From NCBI GenBank assembly GCA_024654525.1, contig JANLHI010000032.1, forward strand, positions 62,001-126,000: a stretch of DNA of 64,000 nucleotides, given 5' to 3'. The stretch comes from Patescibacteria group bacterium (GTDB lineage: Bacteria > Patescibacteria > Paceibacteria > UBA6257 > 2-01-FULL-56-20). The notes beneath the pieces are model-generated. The model had not been told where the DNA came from and made no database searches. It worked only from the letters and a program-made list of their open reading frames with translations. A program made the translations under genes and the position numbers. Position 1 is the stretch's first letter. Every line of letters begins with the position of its first letter. This document shows, piece after piece, positions 25,913 to 34,326 of this stretch.

Positions 25913-26478
25913 CGCAATACCGCACTCCCGAATGGTACCGAGAATGCACGGCACCATATCCATACCTCATTGTAGTCGGTGATATCTATAGTGTCGGGGA
26001 TTTCATAATTTTGACTTCCGATGTTTCCCTTGAGCGCGGCGAGTTGCGCTTCCGGTGCATAGCTTCCGTTTTTTCCGAGATATACAAACACGTCTGGGCC
26101 GTTTGTTACTTTGAAATCACCTTCAAAACGGATGTAATGCGTTGTGCCTATTTTAAGGAGCGTTGCGGTTCCTTCCGCATTGTGTCCCGCGAGTCCTATG
26201 AATGTCCCTTTTGCAAGTGTCTCAAGTACGCCGTTTTTAGGAGTGGTTTCTTGAATAACTGGTGTGATAGGTGTTTTTTCTGATATGACCGCTGTGTTTT
26301 CTTGTGTGGGCGTGGAAGTAGTCGTTGCGGTTGGTATAGATTTTGTATTTATAGGGGTCATGGCAATATCTTCCAATGATTCATCCACAATATTGTTGAT
26401 AAAAAGAGGTGAGATGAGCCAGTATGCAACCACGATGATGATAACTATAGATATTCCGAGTACGATTTTCTTTGTCAT
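25909..26478 (-). CDS. Membrane-anchored DM13-domain protein
   Basis: A 189-residue protein. Residues 5-28 form one hydrophobic signal/anchor helix, residues 35-85 are a Thr/Pro-rich linker, and the rest matches the DM13 domain: GTFIGLAGHNAEGTATLLK, YIRFEGDFKVTNGPDVFVYL, ALKGNIGSQNYEIP, and the conserved Cys in EVWIWCRAFSVPFGSAVL. DM13 domains are proposed to have a redox role outside the cell; the actual role is unknown. Its stop overlaps the convergent methyltransferase gene by four bases. The next gene on the same strand has a similar anchor-plus-linker design. Confidence 0.85.
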   Translation of the reverse strand: MTKKIVLGISIVIIIVVAYWLISPLFINNIVDESLEDIAMTPINTKSIPTATTTSTPTQENTAVISEKTPITPVIQETTPKNGVLETLAKGTFIGLAGHNAEGTATLLKIGTTHYIRFEGDFKVTNGPDVFVYLGKNGSYAPEAQLAALKGNIGSQNYEIPDTIDITDYNEVWIWCRAFSVPFGSAVLR

Positions 26479-26522
26479 AAAAACATTATTAGCTTAAATA
26501 AGATGTGATGTAGATAATATTT

Positions 26523-27344
26523 TTATGGTATCGCAATAACAAAACTTGATGAAGCAACATCTACACAATAGCCGATTGGGTCTGTACTCCTATAACCTCT
26601 CACGATTACTCTGTATTCTCCCGTTGGCACCGAATCGGGAACTTCAAACGCCACTTCCGTATCCGACCACGAATTAATGAGGGGGATAGGGATGCTTAAA
26701 TCGTTGATAAGAGGGTATCCCCGAATGAATATCGAGGACGATCCCGGATTATTGGTACAGAATCCCGTACCGGTGATAGTAAATAAACGAGGGTTTGATG
26801 TGGATGTCGCTACGACGGGAGTTGAGGTGGATACTTCAAGCGTATCCAAAGTTGATGTTGCCGAAGAAGTTGCGAGAGTAAGCTCGGTTGAAGTGGCTAT
26901 AGTATTTTCTGAAATATCTGTAGTAGTAGAGGTGGGCGTAGATGAAGAATTAGACATGGAAAAGGAAGAAGAAGCGAGTGTGTTTTCAAGAGAAAGAGTT
27001 GATGATGTTTCTTCTAAAGCCGTTGAAAGAACTTCTATAACCGCCGATGTTGTTTCTGTGAGTGTTGAGGCAACGGTAGAAGTTTCTACGAGAGGTTCTA
27101 AAATTATGGTTACTTGTTTGAATAAGAAAAACGGGAGTGGATCCGCTTCGATCGCAGAGAGGGGCGAGGATGATTGAGAAGATGTTGATGATGGAGAGAG
27201 AGGTGTGGAAGTTGTTGTGGTAGAAGGGGTTGCTGTTGATGTGCTTGTGTGTGGAGGCGGGGGAGTGAGCCACCCCCCTACAAGTATTATTGGGGCGATC
27301 AGCACGGCGATGATTTTTCCGACTATACCACTCAAGAAATTCAT
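26523..27344 (-). CDS. Ser/Thr-rich anchored surface protein, paralogue 1
   Basis: 273 residues: an N-terminal hydrophobic anchor (IIAVLIAPIILVGGWL), about 150 residues dominated by Ser, Thr, Pro and Ala, then a C-terminal beta domain of about 85 residues (FTITGTGFCTNNPG, IFIRGYPL, SWSDTEVAFEVPDSVPTGEY, VIVRGY, GYCVD). The domain resembles an IPT/TIG-like fold and has two cysteines that could bond. Two relatives lie across the tmRNA gene (27970 and 28791). TACAAT lies seven bases before the ATG. Confidence 0.75.
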   Translation of the reverse strand: MNFLSGIVGKIIAVLIAPIILVGGWLTPPPPHTSTSTATPSTTTTSTPLSPSSTSSQSSSPLSAIEADPLPFFLFKQVTIILEPLVETSTVASTLTETTSAVIEVLSTALEETSSTLSLENTLASSSFSMSNSSSTPTSTTTDISENTIATSTELTLATSSATSTLDTLEVSTSTPVVATSTSNPRLFTITGTGFCTNNPGSSSIFIRGYPLINDLSIPIPLINSWSDTEVAFEVPDSVPTGEYRVIVRGYRSTDPIGYCVDVASSSFVIAIP

Positions 27345-27492
27345 TTTAATTTATTGTACCTTATTTCCGCTGGTGAATCTGTGCGTGTATCACTGCATCT
27401 TCTGCGCGGATACTACCCGTCCCAAGCGGTTTATTTCCCGGGAGATGATACTCTCACTTCTTACGCTCCATTCTCGAATCCCACGCCAATTA

Positions 27493-27520
27493 TTGACAAT
27501 AGAGCAAAATATAGTATTCT
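27493..27520 (+). promoter_or_regulatory. Predicted tmRNA promoter
   Basis: TTGACA (27493-27498), 16 bases, TATTCT (27515-27520). Transcription would begin near 27528, about 45 bases before the mature end; that leader has a stem CCTCGC/GCGAGG. Confidence 0.65.
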
Positions 27521-27572
27521 ATTTTCCACGGGCCTCTGCCTCGCTGAAGCGAGGTTACGGTCTCGCAAAAGC

Positions 27573-27921
27573 GGGGATGATCGGCTTTGATGGAGCTGGA
27601 ATGCATACCTGCGAGCCGAGTGTGAATCTCGCAAACTTCACAAACCTATTAACTGACAACTCAAAAGTTGCAGCTCCGGCATTCGCCTACGCGTAATGCT
27701 GCTTGCTCGCCAAAACTTTAGTGGCGGCGGGGAGGATCGTGCCATCGGTGTCTCTTCGGTGAATCACGGTCTTATATAAGGAGGCTCGTCTCATAGTGGT
27801 TACTCTGTGCCCTATGGGATTAAAGTACATGGAGTATTCGTACTACTTTGTAGCACTACGCTCGTAGAGGGTATGTGTCACCCAGTTTCAGACGAGGGTT
27901 CAATTCCCTCCATCTCCACCA
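27573..27921 (+). ncRNA. ssrA: tmRNA
   Basis: A 349-base tmRNA. The acceptor stem pairs GGGGATG at the 5' end with CATCTCC before ACCA at the 3' end, and the T arm GAGGGTTCAATTCCCTC is present. The tag frame starts at the resume codon GCA (27631-27633) and ends at TAA (27694-27696), giving a 21-residue tag that ends in APAFAYA rather than the usual LAA. It frees stalled ribosomes with SmpB, encoded at 35271. A promoter and terminator frame it. Confidence 0.96.
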
Positions 27922-27927
27922 ACAAGA

Positions 27928-27957
27928 ACTCCGCGCATGCGGAGTTTTCTTTTGGTA
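27928..27957 (+). terminator. tmRNA terminator
   Basis: ACTCCGC (27928-27934), loop GCAT, GCGGAGT (27939-27945), then TTTCTTTT. An ATG at 27937 lies in this hairpin and is not a gene start. Confidence 0.92.
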
Positions 27958-27969
27958 CACTATAGAGTA

Positions 27970-28770
27970 ATGATTCACTGGATTATTACCGGTATTATTT
28001 TTGTGGCGACAATGGGGACGTTTGCATGGTGGAGGAGTAATGTGCTTGACGAGCTTCCTCCTGCGTCTTCTCCAATATCCGCTCCCGCAGTAACCCTTCC
28101 TCCCATTGAAGCGGATCGTGATGCGTTGTTGCAATTTGAAGAGGACAGGTTACGGCAAAAAGCGAAGGATGCCGGCGTGGAGTTTACCACGAGTACTCCG
28201 TATACGGTTGCAGTTCCAACTTCTTCCGTGATGCAGGTGGCATCTTCTACCGCAGATGCGACAACTTCTTTTGTGGAGTCAGTGGCATCTTCGACTGTGA
28301 AATCTGTGGAAGAATCCCTTCTCACAGAAGAAGTTTTGGAGGTTGCCACGAGTACGGCGGATACTGCCAGCTCTACTGTTTCCGAAGAGATGGTAGCAAG
28401 TAGTACGGCGATAAACGAAGTGACTAGCACGGCTACTATTGCAATACCAAATCCTCCCATCACCATACCTCCTTCCGCGGCAACCTCTTCGTCTGTCATA
28501 ACGCTCAGTGCGCGGCAGTTTCTCATTGATGGAGCGGGTTTTTGTAGCTATGAAAAGGGAATATCTTCGGTAGTATTGTCCGGGTACCCTCTTTCGGTGG
28601 ATGTGGCGGTGTCCGGTGATTGGATTAAAGAGTGGACAACCACGCGCGTGATTTTCTTTGCACCCGATTCAATACCTGCGGGAACTTATAATGTTACGGT
28701 GCGTGGGGTGAATAGTTGGGGGTATTGTACGGCATCCACGTCAACGCCAGCATTCATCGTAGTGCCGTAA
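27970..28770 (+). CDS. Ser/Thr-rich anchored surface protein, paralogue 2
   Basis: 266 residues from the ATG at 27970. A membrane anchor (WIITGIIFVATMGTFAWW) is followed by a Ser/Thr/Val/Ala-rich linker with repeated ASST-type motifs and the same C-terminal domain as paralogue 1 (FLIDGAGFCSYEKG, VVLSGYPLSV, WTTTRVIFFAPDSIPAGTY, VTVRGVNSWGYC). The first conserved Cys follows a Phe and the second follows a Tyr. TGG-TACACT (27956-27961) lies just upstream. The next paralogue follows after 20 bases. Confidence 0.75.
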   Translation: MIHWIITGIIFVATMGTFAWWRSNVLDELPPASSPISAPAVTLPPIEADRDALLQFEEDRLRQKAKDAGVEFTTSTPYTVAVPTSSVMQVASSTADATTSFVESVASSTVKSVEESLLTEEVLEVATSTADTASSTVSEEMVASSTAINEVTSTATIAIPNPPITIPPSAATSSSVITLSARQFLIDGAGFCSYEKGISSVVLSGYPLSVDVAVSGDWIKEWTTTRVIFFAPDSIPAGTYNVTVRGVNSWGYCTASTSTPAFIVVP

Positions 28771-28790
28771 GATATTTATTGATTCACCTC

Positions 28791-29474
28791 ATGCCCTTAT
28801 TTTTTAAAAATATATGGATATTGTCCGGTGTGGTGATTGTGGCAATTACGGTGATTGGTGCGGGGATATGGCAAAAGATTATTCCCCCCCTTCCTTCTTC
28901 GCCGTCTGTAATCTCGTCGTCTTCCACTGAAGAAATTTTTATCATTGATCCAATAAAACTTCAGCAAGAAATTGAAGAGCTCAAGGCTGCGCGTGATCAT
29001 ATTATTACGCCGAAACCCGTACCACAGGATTCACTTACTACACAAGGGAATGTGATTCCGTTGCAAATGGGAAACAGCTCCGGTTCGACGGGAGTGACGC
29101 CCGCACCAACACAGTCTCAATATGTGCCACCACAGAGCACCACGATACCGCCTGCTTCTCCCGCGATTACCGTGCCAAGTACTCCTCCCGCCCCCCCGCA
29201 AAAATTCACCATTACTGGAAAACGTTTTTGCAGTTATGTTTCCGGTCTTTCCTCCTTGCTTATCACGGGGTATCCCTTTACACAGGACGAAGAAGTGGAT
29301 GCAGAGAATATTACCAGCTGGACTATGACAAGCATCGCGTTCCAGCTTCCTTCCTCGTTTCCTGCAGGGACATATAGCATTACCGTGCGTGGGTATCAGG
29401 AATATACATCACAGGGAACGAAACAGTATGGATATTGTAATGACGAAAAAGCGGGTTTTATTAAAGTAAACTGA
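28791..29474 (+). CDS. Ser/Thr/Pro-rich anchored surface protein, paralogue 3
   Basis: 227 residues from the ATG at 28791. The anchor is IWILSGVVIVAITVIGAGIW, then a short charged segment (KLQQEIEELKAARDHI, possibly coiled) and a Pro/Thr/Ser linker, then the shared C-terminal domain (FTITGKRFCSYVSG, LLITGYPF, WTMTSIAFQLPSSFPAGTY, ITVRGYQEY, YGYCND). It is probably co-transcribed with paralogue 2. Confidence 0.75.
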   Translation: MPLFFKNIWILSGVVIVAITVIGAGIWQKIIPPLPSSPSVISSSSTEEIFIIDPIKLQQEIEELKAARDHIITPKPVPQDSLTTQGNVIPLQMGNSSGSTGVTPAPTQSQYVPPQSTTIPPASPAITVPSTPPAPPQKFTITGKRFCSYVSGLSSLLITGYPFTQDEEVDAENITSWTMTSIAFQLPSSFPAGTYSITVRGYQEYTSQGTKQYGYCNDEKAGFIKVN

Positions 29475-29562
29475 CAAATTTAGATTTTCTGTATTTCTAT
29501 TGACCGCATAGGGCTTCGCGCGTAGGGTAAGCGAAGGGAAAGAGGGGGATTGAGAAATAAAA

Positions 29563-30480
29563 ATGACAGAATCGAAAGGAAAAACTATGATCCATTTTTC
29601 AAATGGGATGAATGCCCAATATTTCGTGGCGAGCGGGGCGCTCGCGTTTGACGGGAAGGGATGGCCTTGGGAATGGCCGTTGCGGTGGCTGGGGCTGATT
29701 GATACCGATCCTTTTGCGGTTGTGGCAAAAAGTCTTATGCGCGTGCCGTGGAAAGGAAATCTCCGTTGGTGGAAGCCGTGGGAGTGTGTCCGGCTCATCA
29801 GAGACGGTTCGGTGAATAAGGTCGGTCTCACTAATCCGGGAGCTGAGTGGTGGTGCAGGGAAATCGGTCCTCGGATAAAGATTCGAAACATTCGGCTTAT
29901 CGTATCCCTTTTTGGGACTACCGAGGAGCTTGTTGAAATGACTCGGATGGTCGATGGATTCGACATCGTGGGAATCGAGGTGAATTGGTCGTGTCCGAAC
30001 AAAAAACACGAAGACACAACGGGTGCAATTATCGAAGGTGTCCGTGCAGTGAAGGAAGAAACAAATCAACCGGTTATTGCGAAGCTTTCCGTGGCGCAGG
30101 ACTATGTCGCGATTGCGAAGGGTCTTGTGGGAGTTGCGGAAGCGATTTCCATCAATTCCGTACCGTGGGAAATGGTCTATCCGGGTAAACTAAGTCCGCT
30201 CCGGCGACTCGAAAAACGGGTCGGCGGCGGGGGTGGTGGAGTTTCCGGAAAGGCGGCGCAACCGTTTACATGGGAGACGGTGCGTCGTTTGTGCAAGGAG
30301 GTTCCTGAGATGCCGGTCATCGCACCGAGTATCTGGGAATATGGTGATATTGCGAAAGTCCGCGCGCTTGGCGCAAAAGCGGAGAGCTTCGGCGCAATCT
30401 TTTTGCGCGCGCCGTGGCGACCCACTGAATTTGTGCGGCGGGAAATCAAAGAACTACAGAGAGAAAGGAAAAACTCATGA
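29563..30480 (+). CDS. pyrD: Dihydroorotate dehydrogenase, class 1-like
   Basis: 305 residues. The N-terminal region is short, but the FMN-barrel signatures are present: LTNPGAEWW, GIEVNWSCPNKK (class 1 enzymes have Cys in NxSCPN as catalytic base), PVIAKLS, a modified SINSVP in place of the usual ANT motif, and GGVSGKAAQPF. It oxidises dihydroorotate to orotate. The electron acceptor is not evident. It overlaps pyrC by the ATGA at 30477-30480. Confidence 0.85.
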   Translation: MTESKGKTMIHFSNGMNAQYFVASGALAFDGKGWPWEWPLRWLGLIDTDPFAVVAKSLMRVPWKGNLRWWKPWECVRLIRDGSVNKVGLTNPGAEWWCREIGPRIKIRNIRLIVSLFGTTEELVEMTRMVDGFDIVGIEVNWSCPNKKHEDTTGAIIEGVRAVKEETNQPVIAKLSVAQDYVAIAKGLVGVAEAISINSVPWEMVYPGKLSPLRRLEKRVGGGGGGVSGKAAQPFTWETVRRLCKEVPEMPVIAPSIWEYGDIAKVRALGAKAESFGAIFLRAPWRPTEFVRREIKELQRERKNS

Positions 30481-31604
30481 AAATCAGCGAAGATAAAAAC
30501 ACGATTACATTCAGAATTACGGATGACTGGCACTTTCATTTCCGACAGGGTGCGCTCCTCGAGTTCCTGGTGCGGTTACTCATTAAACATGGGTGGCGAG
30601 GGAGGGTGGTGGGGGAGCCGAATATTACACCGCCAATACTCACCGGCGACAAAGCGGTTGTGTACCACGACCGGATAATGGGAAGTGCGGAGAGGCTGTG
30701 TTCCACGTTCAAGATGATCCGGGTAATGCAAATCACCGAACAAACCACGCGGATGATGGTGCGTGCCGCGTATTTCGCAGGTGTCCGCATTTTCAAAGTT
30801 TATCCGCGCTGGGTGACGACGAATTCGGAAAACGGCGTGGTGGATTACACGATGATTTATCCCGCACTCGACGAGCTTCAAAAGCTTCGGCAAGAAAACT
30901 ATAATCCCGGAGAGCCGGACGTAGTGGCGCAGTTTCACGCGGAAAGTCCTCGGGAAGAAATTGAAGGACTGTTCAAAGAAGAGGCGTTTCTTACGGACGA
31001 GTGTGAGATGGGCGGTATCAATTGCAAATTCCCGGAATTGCCGATGACGATAGAACATATCAAGTCGGCGTTCGGTGTGAAGTGGATACTCCAGCAACCC
31101 GGTACGCGGAAAATCGCGGCGGGTATCACTATCCAACATATTACCAATACCGTGGATGATGTTCTGGGCTATAGCAGGCGTAGCGGTGGACTTGTGTGTG
31201 TACATGATGGGTTTAAACCACATGCGGGACTCCGTGCGGATCGCGCCGCGGTTCAGGAAGTGGTGCTCTCGGGAAATCCGCTATTCTTTTACGCGGGTGA
31301 CGGCGCGTGGCACTTCCGAAAAAAGAAGGAATGTTGCGGGGCAAGTTGCGGAGCGGCGAATACACTCGCGGCATTACCGCTCCTCATCAAGTTTTTCAAA
31401 GGAAACAATATGCTACACCGATTGGAACCGTTCACTTCGCAGTTCGGCGCGGAGTTCTACGGGTATCCGCTGAACGAAGGGACGGTGACATTCGTACGGA
31501 AGCCATGGAAAATTCCGGAGACACTTCCGGTGATCGGCGTAGTGGATGATGTGGTTGTCCCGTGGCGATTCGGCGAAGAAATGGAATGGCAGATTACGGA
31601 CTAG
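30477..31604 (+). CDS. pyrC: Dihydroorotase, class II-like
   Basis: 375 residues. DDWHFHFRQG gives the HxH metal pair, FKVYPRW the lysine that is carboxylated in PyrC, QFHAESPREEIEGLF the next His, MTIEHI the fourth His and YAGDGAWHF the catalytic Asp. It converts carbamoyl-aspartate to dihydroorotate, the substrate of the adjacent PyrD. No pyrB, pyrE or pyrF is in the window. A terminator follows at 31645. Confidence 0.9.
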   Translation: MKISEDKNTITFRITDDWHFHFRQGALLEFLVRLLIKHGWRGRVVGEPNITPPILTGDKAVVYHDRIMGSAERLCSTFKMIRVMQITEQTTRMMVRAAYFAGVRIFKVYPRWVTTNSENGVVDYTMIYPALDELQKLRQENYNPGEPDVVAQFHAESPREEIEGLFKEEAFLTDECEMGGINCKFPELPMTIEHIKSAFGVKWILQQPGTRKIAAGITIQHITNTVDDVLGYSRRSGGLVCVHDGFKPHAGLRADRAAVQEVVLSGNPLFFYAGDGAWHFRKKKECCGASCGAANTLAALPLLIKFFKGNNMLHRLEPFTSQFGAEFYGYPLNEGTVTFVRKPWKIPETLPVIGVVDDVVVPWRFGEEMEWQITD

Positions 31605-31644
31605 CTTCGCAGGTCTGATAACTAACGAAACACATAACAATTGG

Positions 31645-31685
31645 AAGCCCTTACGTGGATAACGCGCAGGGGCTTTCTTATTTTT
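31645..31685 (+). terminator. pyrDC terminator
   Basis: AAGCCCTT (31645-31652) pairs with AGGGGCTT (31668-31675), followed by TCTTATTTTT. Confidence 0.85.
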
Positions 31686-31716
31686 AATTGCCGTGGTTTC
31701 GAGGTAAAGTTTTCAT

Positions 31717-33471
31717 ATGGAAAAGAGGTCGTGCCAGCATTGCAAAGAACAATTTATGGTTGATGCCGCGGATCGGAATTTTTATGCGCGTCTTGATGTT
31801 CCGCCACCGATATTGTGCCCCACGTGCAGGATGATACGGCGGCAACTTTTTCGGAACGAACGCGCACTTTATAAGCGTGCGTGTGATTTGTGTAAAAAAA
31901 GCGTGGTGAGTATGTATGCGCCCGATTCGCCCTACATTGTCTATTGTGTTGAGTGTTACCAATCGGACAAGTGGGATTCGATGAGTTACGGGAAAGAATA
32001 TGATTTTTCGCGCCCGTTTTTTGAGCAGTTCAACGAGCTGATGCATGTGGTGCCGCGACGGGCGCTCTATATTGATTTCGCGACAGCGAGTGACTATACG
32101 AATTGGGGTGTGAATTTAAAAAATTGCTATCTCGTGTTCGGCGGGCACCATTACGAGGACTGCAACTATTCGAGTCAAAGTTTCTATCTCACCGATTGTA
32201 CGGACGTGGATTTTTGCCAGCGGAGCGAATCGTGTTACGGCTCGGTGCATCTCCGGCACTGCAGTCGTGTGCGATTCAGTTCGTTCTCCGAGGATTGTTC
32301 GGATTCGTGGTTCTTGTATGGATGTCGCAATTGCCAGAATTGTATAGGATGTACCAACTTGCGGAATGTGTCGTGCCATATTTTCAATGTCCGTTACTCA
32401 AAAGAAGAGTATGAAGCAAAAGTCAAAGAATTTTGTCTTGATACCGAAGAAGGGCTTATGCGCGTGCGCAATAAGTTTTCACAACACACATTACAGTTTC
32501 CGCGGAAGTTTGCATGGGTACGGAATGCGACGGGATCGACCGGGGATGACCTTGATAATGTGAAAGATTGTGTCCGGTGTTTTTCCGCAACGGAGGTGGA
32601 GAATTGCCGATACTCGTTCTTTATCCCTACGCAGGCGAAAGACAGTTATGACATTGACCATGTGGGGATGAGCGCGCAACTCACGCTTGAGCTCGTAAGC
32701 GGGTTTGGGACGGAGCGCGTAGCGTTTAGCAACCGCGTGTATTACACGCATGATGCCTATTATTGCGATGACTGTTATAACTCTGCAAACCTTTTTGGAT
32801 GCGTAGGACTCAAGAAAAAAGAGTATTGTATTTTGAATAAGCAGTATTCCAAGGATGAGTATGAAAAGATGAGAATGAAAATTATTGAACACATGACGCG
32901 CACGGGGGAATACGGCTTGTTTTTCCCGCCGGAACTTTCTCCTTTTACCTATAAAGAAACAGTTGCGCAGGAATACTTTACCCTCACTAAAGAGGAGGCC
33001 AGCGCGCAGGGATTTCGCTGGAAAGATTCCGAAAAAAAGCAGTATGAGCCGACCATTCATGTGGGGGATATTCCTGCGGGCATCGGGGATGCAAAGGATT
33101 CACTCACGGGAGAAATTTTTGAGTGTTTTCATAAAGGGGGATGCAATGAACAATGCACAGAAGCGTTCCGGATTATCCCGCAGGAGCTTCAGTTTTTGCG
33201 AAAGCTTGGAATTTCATTGCCGCGTCTTTGTCCGAATTGTCGGCACTATGAACGATTACGAATGCGAAACCCAATGAAATTATGGCGCCGTATGTGCCAG
33301 TGTACTCGCACGAATCAAGAATCAGGAAGCGAGAATCAAGCCAGATATCAGAATACCGTCACTCATTTCCATGGAGGCGTCCCATGCCCGAATGAATTTG
33401 AAACCTCCTACGCGCCGGATAGGAAAGAGATAGTATATTGTGAAAATTGCTATCAATCCGAAGTTGTATGA
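31717..33471 (+). CDS. Cysteine-rich zinc-ribbon protein with beta-helix-like core
   Basis: 584 residues with about 47 cysteines. Residues 1-90 hold treble-clef/zinc-ribbon pairs (CQHCKEQF, LCPTCR, CDLCKK, YCVECYQSDKW). Two central blocks are strings of short strands with periodic Cys, such as NCYLVFGGHHYEDCNYSSQ and DCVRCFSATEVENCRYSFF, each closed by a YSKEEYE or YSKDEYE motif, which suggests duplicated right-handed beta-helix-like domains. A C-terminal ribbon (LCPNCRHYERL, CQCTRT, YCENCYQSEV) resembles the N-terminal one. Function unknown. TAAAGT ends six bases before the ATG. Confidence 0.8.
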   Translation: MEKRSCQHCKEQFMVDAADRNFYARLDVPPPILCPTCRMIRRQLFRNERALYKRACDLCKKSVVSMYAPDSPYIVYCVECYQSDKWDSMSYGKEYDFSRPFFEQFNELMHVVPRRALYIDFATASDYTNWGVNLKNCYLVFGGHHYEDCNYSSQSFYLTDCTDVDFCQRSESCYGSVHLRHCSRVRFSSFSEDCSDSWFLYGCRNCQNCIGCTNLRNVSCHIFNVRYSKEEYEAKVKEFCLDTEEGLMRVRNKFSQHTLQFPRKFAWVRNATGSTGDDLDNVKDCVRCFSATEVENCRYSFFIPTQAKDSYDIDHVGMSAQLTLELVSGFGTERVAFSNRVYYTHDAYYCDDCYNSANLFGCVGLKKKEYCILNKQYSKDEYEKMRMKIIEHMTRTGEYGLFFPPELSPFTYKETVAQEYFTLTKEEASAQGFRWKDSEKKQYEPTIHVGDIPAGIGDAKDSLTGEIFECFHKGGCNEQCTEAFRIIPQELQFLRKLGISLPRLCPNCRHYERLRMRNPMKLWRRMCQCTRTNQESGSENQARYQNTVTHFHGGVPCPNEFETSYAPDRKEIVYCENCYQSEVV

Positions 33472-33509
33472 GAGCAATTTTCATCCTGAGTCTGTCGAAG
33501 GGCGAGCAG

Positions 33510-33529
33510 CCTGCCTGCCGGTAGGCAGG
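33510..33529. repeat. Palindromic repeat, intergenic copy
   Basis: The 20-base unit CCTGCCTGCCGGTAGGCAGG matches copies inside the rnj coding region (45509-45747). A second repeat-like string, CCTGAGTCTGTCGAAGG, is just upstream. Confidence 0.8.
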
Positions 33530-33653
33530 TGTTATCAGGCGGAAGTGGCGTAGTACATATTCGCGCCGAGTTATGAATGGAACATAATGTATCGCTCCTA
33601 ATTTTTTATTCATCACTATAGACAATTTCTTGACGCAGGTGCCGATTTATAGT

Positions 33654-33770
33654 ATGAGTAAATGGCTAACGCTACTTGAAAAATCAATGGGAATATATGC
33701 AGTCTGGATACTGCACGGGTTTAAGAATGAAATGGAAATCTTGAAAAGTGGCGAAAGAAAGTATGTATGA
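33654..33770 (+). CDS. 38-residue protein coupled to the asparaginase-like gene
   Basis: A short frame (MSKWLTLLEKSMGIYAVWIL at its start) whose stop TGA overlaps the next ATG in the sequence ATGA at 33767-33770, the usual sign of translational coupling. TTGACG-17-TATGAG lies directly upstream (33631-33659, partly overlapping the ATG). It has a hydrophobic centre and charged ends. No family recognised; it could also be a coupling leader. Confidence 0.5.
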   Translation: MSKWLTLLEKSMGIYAVWILHGFKNEMEILKSGERKYV

Positions 33771-34228
33771 AAAAACCAACTGTTAGAATTGTTGTTATGG
33801 GCGGATCGATGGAGGGAAATGTGGAAGGGCTCTCTGCGTTGAACGCAGATGAATCACTTGTGGAGCAGTTTTGTGTCAGAACCAATGTCGCGAAACGTCT
33901 CGGACTAGAATTGGAATTTTCCATCATATGCAGGAAAGACAGTGGCGCGATTGAAGACGGCGATCGCGAGAAGCTGAAGGAGACAATCACTAAAGCAAAA
34001 GAATCCAATATTGCCGGAGTACTCGTGGTCCACGGGGAGGACGCGATGGCAAAAACCCTTGCTCATATCCAAAAAGAGGGGGCTTTACCCCTTCCTGTGG
34101 TGTGTGTGAGTTCCAATAGCCCAATCAGTGAGGCGGGTTCGGATGGAGGGTTTGTCCTTGCCCAAGGGTTTTGCCTCCTCGGGCAGTTTATGGGAAAAGG
34201 AGTTCGGGAAGTCGGCTGCGTCGTGTGA
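33767..34228 (+). CDS. Asparaginase N-domain-like protein, catalytic threonines missing
   Basis: 153 residues resembling only the N-terminal domain of type I/II asparaginases: VVMGGSMEG where active enzymes have a GGTI motif, VVHGEDAMAKT where they have HGTDT, and VCVSSNSPISEAGSDGGFVLAQ for the conserved GAMRPxxxxxSDG region. Both nucleophile/proton-relay threonines (in GGT and GTD) are replaced, so hydrolysis of asparagine is unlikely. The C-terminal domain is absent. It could bind a small metabolite or act as a subunit. Confidence 0.7.
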   Translation: MKKPTVRIVVMGGSMEGNVEGLSALNADESLVEQFCVRTNVAKRLGLELEFSIICRKDSGAIEDGDREKLKETITKAKESNIAGVLVVHGEDAMAKTLAHIQKEGALPLPVVCVSSNSPISEAGSDGGFVLAQGFCLLGQFMGKGVREVGCVV

Positions 34229-34249
34229 TATAAAGGATAATCCAAAAAA

Positions 34250-34288
34250 AAGAAGCCATGGTGTATGCTGTGGCTTCTTTGCGTTTTT
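34250..34288 (+). terminator. Terminator after the asparaginase-like gene
   Basis: AAGAAGCCA (34250-34258) pairs with TGGCTTCTT (34271-34279), followed by TGCGTTTTT. Confidence 0.88.
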
Positions 34289-34326
34289 CGGGAGGGAGGT
34301 ATAATAAAAGCACTGAAACTTAACAT

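Noticed and set aside
27205..27696. Plus-strand frames entering the tmRNA gene
   Set aside because: Their 3' part is the tmRNA itself, and only the tag frame within it is translated in trans.
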